64,000 nt of DNA. Source: a bacterium (GTDB taxonomy: Bacteria > Cyanobacteriota > Vampirovibrionia > Vampirovibrionales > Vampirovibrionaceae). Below are positions 33,804 through 43,688 of this stretch, piece by piece (positions within the stretch are counted from its first letter, which is position 1; the number at the start of each line of letters is the position of its first letter). A program made the position numbers and the translations under genes. The notes under the pieces are model-generated. The model searched no databases and was not told the origin of the DNA. It saw only the letters and a list, made by a program, of their open reading frames with translations. Location: NCBI GenBank assembly GCA_030429585.1, contig JAUIEU010000001.1:1173994-1237993 (forward strand), given 5' to 3'.

Positions 33804-35204
33804 ATGGATCCTTCCACTGGCCCACACTGGCGCTTTAGCGCCATGGCCAATACCCCAGCAACGCCTGCCGCGCCTTACACTACCGCGGCCACCCCTATGC
33901 TGTTTGCCAATACGGATGCCCCCACCAACACGGACGCCCCTGCTCCCATTCGCCCCAGGGCCCCATGGGCCACCAAAACCCGTGCCCTAAGCCTGGGCTT
34001 GTTTGGCCTAACCACCGTACTAGGCCTGGTGGCTGGTAAGCGTTTATTTCGCCCAAAGCACCTAACCACCACCCTTACCAACACCGCCAAGCAAATAACA
34101 GCCCCCCAAACCAAGGCAGAGCAAAGCTTCACCACCTACCGCAATATCGATTCGCCCCTATTAACCCTGGCCTTTTTAAGCCAACGCAAAGAGTTGCGCG
34201 GAGTGTTGGGCTGGTTTGGCCTTAGCAGCGCCGTGGGCTACATTGGCGGGCAAGCCCTAGCCGGCCTGCAAGAAGCCTGGGTACGCGCAGAAGAAACCGC
34301 CATCCGCATGCGGGGCATGGATGCCATGGCCACCACCTACCAGCACAGCGTCCACCAGCGAAACCAAACCCTGGCCACCCTTAAACAGCGCACCTGGCAC
34401 ACCATTCGCACCTGGCTTACGGAAGCAGGCATTGCCCAGCCCGATAACTTTAACCCCTACACAGGCCACCTTAACAGCACCCCCCCGGCGGATAAGCACG
34501 ACACATGGCAGCGCCGCCTACACACCAATTATTTGCTAGAACCGCGCCAGCGGCCCCTCGCCAATTTTAGTGGCCATATGGCCAGCAACGCCCCAGCAGA
34601 TTCTGGCTTTTTTGCCCCCACCAACCCCGCGCAGGCAAGGCTAAGCGCTGTTTCCCCCAGCCAATGGCTGCCTGCCTTAAGCGGCGTGGCAGGTGCCGCC
34701 ACTGGCTTAACGCTGGCTGGGGTAAAAAACACCGCCAGCCAAATGCAGGGCCTAGTGCAGCGGGCCACTATGGGCGTGACTAAACACGAAGCCGTAACCG
34801 GCTTATTTGTTAAAAACACAGAAGCCCTGGCGGTACTGGCCAAACAGCTGGAAGCCCCCCTGCTGCTACTAACCTACGGGCTAGCGGTGGGGTTAATTAC
34901 CGCTGGCAAATTGGGCATAGACGCCCTACGCGAAATTGCCGTTACCGAAGAAAACACCCGCACCGAGCTAACCTACCAGCGCTACCTATGGCAGGATTTA
35001 GGCACCCGCCTAATGAAGGGCGCGGAGGTGGCCTGGCTGCAAGTGCAACTGGCCCAACTGGCCAAAGATTTACCAGCATTAACCCTGCAGCCACACCTGC
35101 TAAAGCAACGCATTGGCAGCATTGTACAGGGCATTGGGCTCAATTCTGCGCCGCCCCATTACAACACGCCACTTAACCTTAACATTACCGCGGCACGCAG
35201 CTAG
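33804..35204 (+). CDS. Unknown duplicated membrane protein under B12 riboswitch control
   Basis: 466 residues; I do not recognise the family. Residues 1-58 are Thr/Ala/Pro-rich and disordered. Hydrophobic segments lie at about 61-79, 133-152, 288-307 and 351-370. The protein seems internally duplicated. Segment GYIGGQALAGLQEAWVRAEE at about 145-164 resembles GLITAGKLGIDALREIAVTEE at about 363-383. The first segments of each half (ALSLGLFGLTTVLG and ALSGVAGAATGLTLAG) are also alike. Each half thus has two membrane segments followed by an E-A/I-x-V-x-x-E-E-x-T helix. It is not a known B12 transporter (BtuB, BtuC, CbiM) or a B12-dependent enzyme. The riboswitch suggests a function in cobalamin supply or in replacing a B12-dependent step. 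Confidence 0.6.
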   Translation: MDPSTGPHWRFSAMANTPATPAAPYTTAATPMLFANTDAPTNTDAPAPIRPRAPWATKTRALSLGLFGLTTVLGLVAGKRLFRPKHLTTTLTNTAKQITAPQTKAEQSFTTYRNIDSPLLTLAFLSQRKELRGVLGWFGLSSAVGYIGGQALAGLQEAWVRAEETAIRMRGMDAMATTYQHSVHQRNQTLATLKQRTWHTIRTWLTEAGIAQPDNFNPYTGHLNSTPPADKHDTWQRRLHTNYLLEPRQRPLANFSGHMASNAPADSGFFAPTNPAQARLSAVSPSQWLPALSGVAGAATGLTLAGVKNTASQMQGLVQRATMGVTKHEAVTGLFVKNTEALAVLAKQLEAPLLLLTYGLAVGLITAGKLGIDALREIAVTEENTRTELTYQRYLWQDLGTRLMKGAEVAWLQVQLAQLAKDLPALTLQPHLLKQRIGSIVQGIGLNSAPPHYNTPLNLNITAARS

Positions 35205-35211
35205 GTAGGCT

Positions 35212-35700
35212 TTAGTACTGAAAGCCCGATGGACGCGTATGGGTCATGGGTTTGGCATCGGCGTTGAGCACGGCACCCCCCACCACATGGGTCAGGTACA
35301 CGTCATGATCCGTTTTACCGGTGAGCTTATCTACCACCACCAGCTCTAAATACGCCACCGCCTCTTTTAAAATAATGCCATGCTGAGAAGATTGTGTATC
35401 GAGTTCAGCAAAGGCGTCATCGGTGCCCTTACCAAAAGGCTTCATAAGGCCGTACTGTTTATCAGCCAACACGTTTACCACGCAGCGGCCACTCTGCTGA
35501 ATTAATTCAGCCACATAGCGGTCAGGCGTCATGGCCAGGGTTACAGAGGGTGGTTCAAACCCAGCCTGCATTACCCAACTCGCAATCATGCCACCCTGCT
35601 TATCGCCCTGGCTGGCGGTAACAATGTGCACGCCGCTGGCAATTTTACCTAGGGCAGCGCCCAGTGCTTTTTGATTTTCGGTAGGGGTAACAACAGTCAT
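35212..35700 (-). CDS. Flavin reductase-like, FMN-binding protein
   Basis: 162 residues with the flavin reductase-like split-barrel pattern: ALGKIASGVHIVTASQGDKQGGMIASWVMQAG (the G-S-G-V-x-V-V-T and M-x-A-S-W motifs), PPSVTLAMTPDR, and CVVNVLADKQYGLMKPFGKG. The C-terminal strand contains the D-H-D-V-Y-L-T-H segment. Proteins of this type bind FMN and may reduce free flavin, and the same domain is fused to cyanobacterial flavodiiron proteins. It is stand-alone here, convergent with the B12-controlled gene (7-base gap). Confidence 0.85.
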   Translation of the reverse strand: MTVVTPTENQKALGAALGKIASGVHIVTASQGDKQGGMIASWVMQAGFEPPSVTLAMTPDRYVAELIQQSGRCVVNVLADKQYGLMKPFGKGTDDAFAELDTQSSQHGIILKEAVAYLELVVVDKLTGKTDHDVYLTHVVGGAVLNADAKPMTHTRPSGFQY

Positions 35701-35781
35701 TGGGTAAATTCCTTATTAACTATTTTAAAAAGTATGGATTAACCATAGCGCAACCATTCGCACGCCACCACTAGCTGGTTG

Positions 35782-35795
35782 GGGTAGGGTTACCC
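35782..35795. repeat. Inverted repeat GGGTA-GGGT-TACCC
   Basis: Short five-base arms; a member of the AGGGTA...TACCCT element group. It is adjacent to the ahcY terminator and upstream of the flavin reductase gene. Confidence 0.35.
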
Positions 35796-35797
35796 AT

Positions 35798-35838
35798 AAA
35801 AAAATCCGCACCCAACCGGTTAAGGCTACATGCGGATT
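35798..35838 (-). terminator. Rho-independent terminator, reverse strand
   Basis: On the reverse strand AATCCGCA and TGCGGATT form an 8-bp stem with a 20-base loop, followed by seven U residues (35804-35798). It would end a transcript coming from ahcY, about 250 bases beyond its stop. Confidence 0.7.
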
Positions 35839-36089
35839 AAATTTAGTGCCCTAGCCTAGTGTGAAAATAGGCCATTGGGTGAAAGCGCATAGGGTAGAAA
35901 TGGTTTATTGGGTATCAGGGTGATGGCATTTCGAGGCAAGTCGACCCGGAGTATTTATACCAACAAGGCTATTTAGTGGAAGAGCGCCGTAGTTCCTAGG
36001 CAAACCCGCACAGAGTAAGGGAGCGTATTAAAATACGTGACCGAAACGAGTACGGGTTTAACACAGGAAATACAAGCTATCACGCTAAA

Positions 36090-37394
<1,305 letters not shown>

Positions 37395-37591
37395 TTAGTT
37401 AGCTTAAAAAATTAGTTGGATTTATTATGCCCCTATTCAACCTAAAACCTAGCCTAAACTCAACGGGGTAGGTTAATCCGTACTAATCCTTAATTTATTA
37501 CCCTTCTGCCATCTTCACGGCCTCTTGTTCGCGGATTACCTGATTAAGTTCCATACTAAGGACTAGTCAACTTCTAGGCCCTTATCCATCA

Positions 37592-37936
37592 TTATTCCAC
37601 TTTCTTTTTACTCTTAGGTGCTTTTTTTCGCGTTTCACCAATAGAAATAGGTAACATACCCACTAATCGAGGCATACTGCCCGGCTGCCCTGGGTCACTC
37701 GGCGAACCATTATTTGCCTGCGGGTTACCAACATCACCCTGTTGCAGGACGAGATCATTACCTTGAGGGGATTTACTCTGTGGCAAAAGCTGCCGTTCCA
37801 TCAAACTCTCAATTGTAGGGATGCCATCCAGTCCTGAATCGGGCACTAATGAAGGAGCTACCATTCTTTTAAACTCATCCTGCTGAACAGACTGCGGCGC
37901 CACAAGGCCACCTAAAAAAACGAAAGGCAGTAACAT
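37592..37936 (-). CDS. Small secreted or membrane-anchored protein, unknown
   Basis: 114 residues. It starts with MLLPFVFLGGLVAPQSV, a truncated-looking signal sequence: in-frame codons upstream (S-K-R-T-L) would make a better n-region but contain no standard start. The rest is polar, Pro/Ser/Gln/Gly-rich, and ends in a basic K-K-A-P-K-S-K-K-K tail. No domain recognised. The 212-base gap to ahcY holds only two very short frames (MMDKGLEVD and MELNQVIREQEAVKMAEG), which I do not call. Confidence 0.4.
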   Translation of the reverse strand: MLLPFVFLGGLVAPQSVQQDEFKRMVAPSLVPDSGLDGIPTIESLMERQLLPQSKSPQGNDLVLQQGDVGNPQANNGSPSDPGQPGSMPRLVGMLPISIGETRKKAPKSKKKVE

Positions 37937-37977
37937 TAACGTTCTTTTACTAAAGCCAAACTAATAAAACGTAGGCC

Positions 37978-39042
37978 CTAGGCAGGCTGTTGGGCAAGCT
38001 GGGTGGTTATGGCATCCGCCAAATCGCCACGGCGCGTGGTGTTAATAGCCGATTTGTTCACACCCACCATGCGCTTAAACAACTTGGGCACATTGCCGGA
38101 TAAAATAGGAAACGCCGGTATAACGCGGTTGTCATCGTGGGCAGATAGGTAAAAGGCATCTTTAACCAACATACTGGCATCATTATCACTATCCCCAATC
38201 GGGATAACCTTATCCACCTGCTTTAACCGTTCATTTTTAGCCAACATCCACTCAAGGGCTTCTCCCTTTTGGATGCCTTCCGGCGTGTACATGTAATGCA
38301 TCAGGATGTGGGGGTAATCTTTGGTCATCATGTCATAGCGGATGCCTTCCGCCTGCATGGTTTTAGTAATGGCCCCCGATATTTTCACCCCATCGTTAAA
38401 GGCCTTTTGCATGGCCACCGTATCGCCAAAGTTATTGGGCTGAATGGTAAAGGCGGTTTCATCCGGCACCATTTCTATAAGCACCACCTTATTGCCGGCA
38501 TACTCTTTGGCATACAACACACACGAGGGCGAATACGACTTATGGAAGGCCACACTATTCACCTTTTTAAAACCCTGTTTTTCAATACTGGTGCGCACAA
38601 TTTCCGTAACACGTTGATGAGACCACCCGGTTTTTTCCTTTACATGGGCGGCCCAATCTTTATCGGCATCGCTAGGCCGCAAGCCGGATAACCACTCTTT
38701 TACCGGCTTACCCAAAGGGCGATAGAAAATAGTTTGGCCGTTATTGCCCACCCAGGCCATTAGCTTTTTGCCATAGTTGCCCAAATGCTTTAGCAACTCT
38801 TTTGACATCAGAATCCCCCTACCGGTAACCATTGCCAAGGTAGACTGGGGCGATTGATTAATAGCCTGAGCGTTTTGCTCAATCAGTTCTGGGTCTGGGT
38901 CTAACACGCGGTTAAACAGCTTCCACACAATGGCAGAATCATCGGCATCCAAGGCAATTAGGGTGGTTGACTTGGCCGCCAACGGTGGGGCTGGCCTAGG
39001 GGCCACTGCCACTGCGCTAGAAAATTGAAGGGAAGAAAGCAT
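37978..39042 (-). CDS. HAD-superfamily phosphatase (Cof/SPP-like)
   Basis: 354 residues. HAD motif I reads ALDADDS (nucleophile and acid Asp pair; Ser instead of the usual Thr). Motif II is TLAMVTGRG, followed by a cap domain of about 150 residues. Motif III/IV is represented by a conserved Lys region and IPIGDSDNDASML (G-D-x-x-N-D). The layout, with the cap between motifs II and III, is that of class IIB HAD enzymes such as Cof and sucrose-phosphate phosphatase. The physiological substrate is unknown. A low-complexity N-terminus (about 20 residues) precedes the domain. It is divergent from the dioxygenase gene. Confidence 0.8.
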   Translation of the reverse strand: MLSSLQFSSAVAVAPRPAPPLAAKSTTLIALDADDSAIVWKLFNRVLDPDPELIEQNAQAINQSPQSTLAMVTGRGILMSKELLKHLGNYGKKLMAWVGNNGQTIFYRPLGKPVKEWLSGLRPSDADKDWAAHVKEKTGWSHQRVTEIVRTSIEKQGFKKVNSVAFHKSYSPSCVLYAKEYAGNKVVLIEMVPDETAFTIQPNNFGDTVAMQKAFNDGVKISGAITKTMQAEGIRYDMMTKDYPHILMHYMYTPEGIQKGEALEWMLAKNERLKQVDKVIPIGDSDNDASMLVKDAFYLSAHDDNRVIPAFPILSGNVPKLFKRMVGVNKSAINTTRRGDLADAITTQLAQQPA

Positions 39043-39186
39043 ACTGTATCATCTTAAACATTAGGTAGAACCTCTACAAGGCCCCTGCCGCTAGCAAATT
39101 GCCTGTTGCCCTACCTAATTTGACTTTTTGATACACTGAACAAGCCCTCCAACCATTAACCACTGCAAGGTGCCGTACCGTAACCC

Positions 39187-39669
39187 ATGCCTAATTTAAG
39201 CGATTTTAACCAATTTACCGAAAACGCCTACACCCGGCACTTGGTGCTAAAAACCCCTAATATGGAAATATTGGTGGTGTGCTGGGCGCCCGGCCAAGTG
39301 ACCGCCACCCACGGCCATGGCCCCACCGATGGCGTGATTACGGTGCTAGAAGGGCACATGCAAAACACCAATATTTACCCCGCCAGCCATGCCAGCGGCG
39401 GAAAACACGTTAGCAAGGTACATGGCCCCGGCGATGTATGCCATACCCCTGTGGGCTGCCAGCACCGCATGCACAATGTTAGCGATAAACCCGCCATTAC
39501 CCTACATTTTTACGCCCCACCCCTAGGCGATGAGTACCGCAACCCAGACTTAGGCTACGCTAACGATGTAGAAACCCACGATATTCAGCTAAGCGATGAG
39601 GCCATCCGCATTGTGATGGCGTGTAATAACACCCAAAAAGCGCTTAACGAGCTGGCCTACACCATATAA
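39187..39669 (+). CDS. Cysteine dioxygenase-like cupin
   Basis: 160 residues with the type I cysteine dioxygenase cupin pattern. VVCWAPGQVTATHGHG supplies iron ligands H42 and H44. GVITVLEGHM follows, and the third ligand is H93 in VGCQHRMHN. LHFYAPPL carries the conserved Tyr109. In this family non-haem Fe(II) oxidises cysteine (or 3-mercaptopropionate) with O2. The Arg that binds the substrate carboxylate in cysteine dioxygenase cannot be assigned with certainty. The length is shorter than the eukaryotic enzyme (200) and normal for bacterial ones. It is followed 23 bases later by a cysteine-desulfurase-like gene, a plausible operon. Confidence 0.8.
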   Translation: MPNLSDFNQFTENAYTRHLVLKTPNMEILVVCWAPGQVTATHGHGPTDGVITVLEGHMQNTNIYPASHASGGKHVSKVHGPGDVCHTPVGCQHRMHNVSDKPAITLHFYAPPLGDEYRNPDLGYANDVETHDIQLSDEAIRIVMACNNTQKALNELAYTI

Positions 39670-39692
39670 GATTAACCCCACCGGATTTTTTT

Positions 39693-40853
39693 ATGCATTA
39701 CCTAGATAACGCCGCCACCACTTGGCCCAAACCAGAGAGTGTTTACACCACGGCAGACGAGACGTTTAGAGCCCTATTTAGCCCCAAACGCGGTAGCCAC
39801 AAGGCCAGCCGAGCCGGTGGCCAAAAGCTAGATAATGCCCGCCAAACCTTAGCTACCCTGTTTGGTATAACCAACCCCCAGCGCATTGCCTTTACCCCCG
39901 GCGCTACCTATGCCCTAAACGCCGCCACCCAAGGCTACCCATGGCAAGCTGGCGATGCCGTGGTGATGAGCGCCATTGAGCACCATGCCTTATCCCGCCC
40001 TATCCGTAAACTAGCCCGCGAGCGTGGTGTAACCTTCCACGTGGTGCCCTATACCGATGACGTGCCCTTTGATATGGCCGCCTATAAAACCCTGCTAGAA
40101 ACTCATTCAACCATCCGCATGGTGGCGGTAACCCACGCCAGCAATGTTATTGGCAGCATTTTACCTATCCACGATATTTTTACCCTGGCCCACCAACACG
40201 GCAAAACCACCGTGCTAGATGCCGCTCAATCCGCCGGAGTGTTGCCCATAAACGTTATTGATGATCACATTGATATGCTGGCCGTGCCCGGCCATAAGGG
40301 GCTATACGGCCCACCCGGCGTGGGGATGTTGTATGTAGCCGAAGGCGTGCCCTTAGGTAGCTTTGCAGAAGGTGGCACCGGCGGCGATAGCGGCAAACAC
40401 CCCATGACCAATGAGCAAGGCCACATCAACCTACCTGATGGTGCCGAAGTAGGCACCCTGCCCCTGCCACTAATGCTGGCCATGGCAGAAGGTGCTAACT
40501 GGGTTACCGAGCGCGGCATTAGCACTATCCACACCCACGAGTGTACCCTGCTACAACACTTGCTAGACGGGCTTAACACCATTGAGGGCATTACAATTTA
40601 CGGCCACCAAAACGTGGCACATAAAACCCCGGTGGTTAGCTTTAACCTAGCGGGTCATCACCCTAAAGAGCTTGGTAATACCTTGTTTGACGAGGCTGGC
40701 ATTGCTCTGCGCGGTGGATTCCATTGTGCGCCCATGGCCCACGAAGCCATTGGCAGCGTGCCCCATGGCGGCACATTGCGTGCCAGCATTGGTGCAACCA
40801 CCAGCCAAGCGGATGTAGACGTACTAATTTCGGCGCTAAACCGTTTACGCTAG
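39693..40853 (+). CDS. Class V aminotransferase, cysteine desulfurase-like
   Basis: 386 residues. A PLP enzyme of the NifS/SufS/CsdA group. The N-terminal [13 protein letters not shown] is followed by HHAL (conserved His near 97), VLDAAQSAG (Asp176 and Gln179 contacting PLP), [14 protein letters not shown] with Lys202 as the PLP Schiff-base lysine, and RGGFHCAP with Cys345 in the position of the persulfide-forming cysteine. The R-G-G-x-H-C-A-P-x-A-H form is typical of the selenocysteine lyase/EF2568-like subgroup rather than IscS. No iron-sulfur scaffold genes are adjacent, so a general sulfur-mobilising role is more likely. The 3' end overlaps the opposite-strand decarboxylase by 9 bases. 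Confidence 0.88.
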   Translation: MHYLDNAATTWPKPESVYTTADETFRALFSPKRGSHKASRAGGQKLDNARQTLATLFGITNPQRIAFTPGATYALNAATQGYPWQAGDAVVMSAIEHHALSRPIRKLARERGVTFHVVPYTDDVPFDMAAYKTLLETHSTIRMVAVTHASNVIGSILPIHDIFTLAHQHGKTTVLDAAQSAGVLPINVIDDHIDMLAVPGHKGLYGPPGVGMLYVAEGVPLGSFAEGGTGGDSGKHPMTNEQGHINLPDGAEVGTLPLPLMLAMAEGANWVTERGISTIHTHECTLLQHLLDGLNTIEGITIYGHQNVAHKTPVVSFNLAGHHPKELGNTLFDEAGIALRGGFHCAPMAHEAIGSVPHGGTLRASIGATTSQADVDVLISALNRLR

Positions 40854-41819
40854 CGTTCTGCTTTTACCCAGCACACGAGGCTTAAAGTAGGCAATGGTTT
40901 GGGCAATGCCTTCTTGCAGAGTAGTGGCGGGCTGCCAGTCTAGTTTTTCTTTGGCTAGGGTAATATCTGGCTTGCGACGGGTGGGGTCATCTTGCGGTAG
41001 GGGCAAGTGCATAATTTCGCTGCTGCTGCCGGTTTGCCGAATAATCTCTTGGGCCAGCTCCATTACGGTAATTTCGTGGGGGTTACCCAAGTTTACCGGG
41101 CCAGCAAAGCCAGGCTCGGTGTCTTCTAGCAAGGCTACTAGGCCGCATAATAGGTCATCTACATACCCAAAGCTGCGGGTTTGCTCGCCTTTGCCATAAA
41201 TCGTAATAGGCTCGTTTTTTAGGGCTTGGATAACAAAATTGCTGACCACACGGCCATCATACTCTGCCATGCGGGGGCCATAGGTATTAAACAAGCGGGC
41301 AATTTTTACCTGCACGCCGTGCTGGCGGTGGTAATCCATGCATAATGTTTCGGCCACGCGTTTACCTTCATCGTAGCAACTGCGGGGGCCAATAGGGTTG
41401 ACGTTACCCCAATAATCTTCGCGCTGGGGGTGTACTTCTGGCTCACCGTACACTTCGCTGGTGCTGGCCAGCAATAGACGCGCACCGGTACGTTTGGCTA
41501 GGCCTAGCATGTTAATAGTACCCATAACGCTGGTTTTTACGGTTTGTACCGGATTAATTTGGTAGTGGATAGGGGATGCCGGGCAGGCCAGATGATAAAT
41601 ATCATCCACTTCTACAAACAAGGGCATCGCCACGTCATGACGAATCAGCTCAAAGTACGGCTGATTCATAAAGGGCAAAATATTTTCTTTGCTGCCCGTA
41701 AAAAAGTTATCCACGCACAGTACTTCGTTGCCTTGCGCCAATAGGTACTCTACAAGGTGAGAGCCAATAAAGCCGGCGCCGCCAGTAACTAACACGCGTC
41801 TGCGTCGTCGTATAGACAT
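40845..41819 (-). CDS. UDP-glucuronate decarboxylase (UDP-xylose synthase)
   Basis: 324 residues, an extended short-chain dehydrogenase. The NAD-binding [19 protein letters not shown] is followed by [33 protein letters not shown], the Y-x-x-x-K catalytic pair in [13 protein letters not shown], and [11 protein letters not shown]. The A-S-P-x-H-Y-Q and C-Y-D-E-G-K-R motifs are diagnostic of UDP-glucuronic acid decarboxylase, which makes UDP-xylose for surface polysaccharides. A reverse-strand leader with a GGCTACAC/GTGTAGCC hairpin lies upstream (41866-41910). Confidence 0.93.
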   Translation of the reverse strand: MSIRRRRRVLVTGGAGFIGSHLVEYLLAQGNEVLCVDNFFTGSKENILPFMNQPYFELIRHDVAMPLFVEVDDIYHLACPASPIHYQINPVQTVKTSVMGTINMLGLAKRTGARLLLASTSEVYGEPEVHPQREDYWGNVNPIGPRSCYDEGKRVAETLCMDYHRQHGVQVKIARLFNTYGPRMAEYDGRVVSNFVIQALKNEPITIYGKGEQTRSFGYVDDLLCGLVALLEDTEPGFAGPVNLGNPHEITVMELAQEIIRQTGSSSEIMHLPLPQDDPTRRKPDITLAKEKLDWQPATTLQEGIAQTIAYFKPRVLGKSRTLA

Positions 41820-41865
41820 GGATTACCCTTTTTTGTTGTTATCTCTCTCGTGGTAGGGTGCCACG

Positions 41866-41910
41866 GGCTACACGCACGTCACCCACCATTGCTTATGGTT
41901 AAGTGTAGCC
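41866..41910 (-). promoter_or_regulatory. Leader hairpin upstream of UDP-glucuronate decarboxylase
   Basis: GGCTACAC (41866-41873) pairs with GTGTAGCC (41903-41910) across a 29-base loop. A smaller CGTGG/CCACG stem lies next to it at about 41849-41865. No known riboswitch is recognised. Confidence 0.35.
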
Positions 41911-42058
41911 TTGATTCTGCATTTTAACAGGCTATTTCAACCATAGTTCCTCCAAATGCAGGACACCATGGGCACCACCGCAGCCCAGCAGATGCCAGCC
42001 CAGGTTATCCTCCACACTAGGCCGCCCCTATTTTAGGTATACTACCCCCTATGTTGGT

Positions 42059-42706
42059 ATGTCACGGATTGGGTGGAATCGTTTTTTGGTGAGCCGCGTA
42101 CAACCTATCGTTATGGGTGTTATCACCCCCCTACTGCTGGTGCTGCTGGGGGCCCCACTGGTGTTTGCCGCCCAACCTTTTGAAAAAACCCTGGCCCACT
42201 GGGTGCATGAGCATCCCCATGCCCACGTGCGATTTACCTACCCTGGCCAAGCTGTGGCCAAGGCCTTGCCTGCCCCCTATGTCACCTTGCGTAAGGGCAC
42301 GCCACTCATTCTTACCTTTTTGGATGCGACCCCCACCCACCCCAACAATAACACCACCAGCACGGCTGGTCGCCTTCGGTTTAAGGTGGCAGAAGATGTG
42401 CGAGTAAATGGCCACGTTATTGCGCGGCAGGGCACCCCTGGCCTGGCCACCATTACCAGCTACCCAGAACAACCCAGCCAGCCGCCTGTATTGGTTATCT
42501 CTGGGTTAGGCATCCCGGCTGTAAACGGCACGTACATACCGCTGCGGGTTACCTTTAACCACCACTCGGTTAAACGCAGCCTTAGCAAAACGCTATACCC
42601 GCTCCTTCGCATTATTAAGGGCCCCAAAGGCGTATTACCCGGCACACGCCGTACAGTGTTCGTCAGTACGGATATCCCCATTCCCATCGCCAAACAGCCC
42701 TCTTAA
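42059..42706 (+). CDS. Exported protein of unknown function
   Basis: 215 residues. A signal peptide is formed by GVITPLLLVLLGAPLVFAAQ, with cleavage expected near residue 38. The mature part is beta-rich. YVTLRKGTPLILTFLDA, then RLRFKVAEDVRVNGHVIARQGTPGLATI, resembles the middle of the exported protein encoded at 47777-48544 (both have a strand, a variable turn and a G-T/S-x-L-x-G/A-x-V/I motif). The function is unknown. The start at 42059 is uncertain because another in-frame ATG at 42113 also precedes the signal core. Confidence 0.55.
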   Translation: MSRIGWNRFLVSRVQPIVMGVITPLLLVLLGAPLVFAAQPFEKTLAHWVHEHPHAHVRFTYPGQAVAKALPAPYVTLRKGTPLILTFLDATPTHPNNNTTSTAGRLRFKVAEDVRVNGHVIARQGTPGLATITSYPEQPSQPPVLVISGLGIPAVNGTYIPLRVTFNHHSVKRSLSKTLYPLLRIIKGPKGVLPGTRRTVFVSTDIPIPIAKQPS

Positions 42707-42781
42707 CCCAACACCGGCGCACTAAACCGCCATGTTTGAGCGTTACTGTATTATGCATACCCCATTGTAGAAAGCTGGCCC

Positions 42782-43120
42782 ATGGCCCACCGCACCAAAC
42801 CCTTACTCCAACATGTGGATTTTTTACTCTTACTGGCCAGAAAACTTGGCCAGGGGGCTAACTTTATAACGCCTTTTCCCAAAATTTCATTACAAGAGCT
42901 ACAAGACGAAGTGCTAGCCTACAACCGCAGCCACCCCAAGCACCCTGTTTCTACCAAGGGTTTAGCAGAACAATACGAACAACTGCGCCAAGCCTGCCAG
43001 CGGGATAGTGGGCCCCTGTACCTACATAACAGCAGTAAAGTAACCATTAAAGATTTATTAGAGCGCAGCCTAAACCAACTGGATGATGGCGCCAAGGCCG
43101 CCACCAACTACGTGGTATAG
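42782..43120 (+). CDS. Hypothetical helical protein upstream of HIT gene
   Basis: 112 residues beginning MAHRTKPLLQHVDFLLLLA. Mostly helical, with a possible TPR-like or helix-bundle character (ISLQELQDEVLAYNRSH, then LAEQYEQLRQACQRD). No cysteine motif, no transmembrane helix. Its stop is 2 bases before the start of the HIT-family gene, so the two are probably co-translated, but the base composition differs sharply between them. Function unknown. Confidence 0.5.
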   Translation: MAHRTKPLLQHVDFLLLLARKLGQGANFITPFPKISLQELQDEVLAYNRSHPKHPVSTKGLAEQYEQLRQACQRDSGPLYLHNSSKVTIKDLLERSLNQLDDGAKAATNYVV

Positions 43121-43122
43121 CA

Positions 43123-43686
43123 ATGCAAGCTTTAATAAATACCGTATTCCCTTCTTACCTTACACTACAACAATTTAGTAGCAGTAATGAAAAAGATCTC
43201 ATCGCTTCTTACGGTAAAGATGCAACCGGTGATATTGATTTTTTTCAAACGGTTATTGATGGAAAAACCCAACGAAAACTTATTATAGATAACCCAAAAA
43301 GCGCTGTTTTGTTGGATGGTGCGCCAGTTAGTGAAGGGCATGCACTGGTTTTCCCTAAGCGGCCCGTTAGTTCATTTTTTAATTTAACATCTGAAGAAGT
43401 TCAAGATGTTTTTAAATCTATTACTATGTATATCGAAAGATTGAAAACGACACTAAAAGCAAAGTATGGCCATCGATACGAAGAACCTGATTTTAATATT
43501 GGTATTAATGTGGGGCAAAAAGCAGGCCAAACACGAGGGCGTTGTCATATTCACGTTATCCCTCGATATAAGAACGACATAAATGATCCGGAAGGCCCAA
43601 AAGGTGGGGTTCGAGGGTTGTTTATGGATTCAACTAAAAAAAACTATAAGGGCAAACCAGACCCTACTGTGGATAATTTATTTTAA
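43123..43686 (+). CDS. HIT-family protein (AT-rich)
   Basis: 187 residues. The HIT fold is seen in IIDNPKSAVLLDGAPVSEGHALVFPKRPVSSF (the G-H-x-L-V-x-P-K-R strand-turn), NIGINVGQKAGQTRGRCHIHVIPRY. The catalytic triad normally reads H-x-H-x-H-x-x; here it reads R140-C-H142-I-H144-V-I, so the first His is Arg while the nucleophile His142 and third His144 are kept. Such proteins hydrolyse or transfer nucleotide monophosphates. The gene is AT-rich (AAA, TTT, TTA codons) compared with the flanking GC-rich genes, suggesting foreign origin or weak codon selection. Confidence 0.82.
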   Translation: MQALINTVFPSYLTLQQFSSSNEKDLIASYGKDATGDIDFFQTVIDGKTQRKLIIDNPKSAVLLDGAPVSEGHALVFPKRPVSSFFNLTSEEVQDVFKSITMYIERLKTTLKAKYGHRYEEPDFNIGINVGQKAGQTRGRCHIHVIPRYKNDINDPEGPKGGVRGLFMDSTKKNYKGKPDPTVDNLF

Positions 43687-43688
43687 AT

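Larger units (their letters stand above)
35701..36089. other. 389-base gap with ahcY terminator and a structured tract
   Basis: The gap contains the GGGTA-GGGT-TACCC element (35782-35795), a terminator facing the reverse strand (35798-35838) and a tract of about 120 bases rich in inverted repeats. GTAT-TT-ATAC is at 35951-35960 and CGTATT-AA-AATACG at 36024-36037. The latter is nested inside AAACCCG (36002-36008) paired with CGGGTTT (36053-36059). No convincing coding frame was found. The tract looks like part of an RNA or of a mobile repeat, but I cannot name it. Confidence 0.5.

Noticed and set aside
37500..37591. Two very short reverse-strand frames (MMDKGLEVD and MELNQVIREQEAVKMAEG) upstream of ahcY
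   Set aside because: No ribosome-binding sites and overlap of stops; a leader peptide cannot be supported.
41943..42049. 26-codon frame MQDTMGTTAAQQMP in the gap before the exported protein
   Set aside because: Too short, no ribosome-binding site, no similarity.
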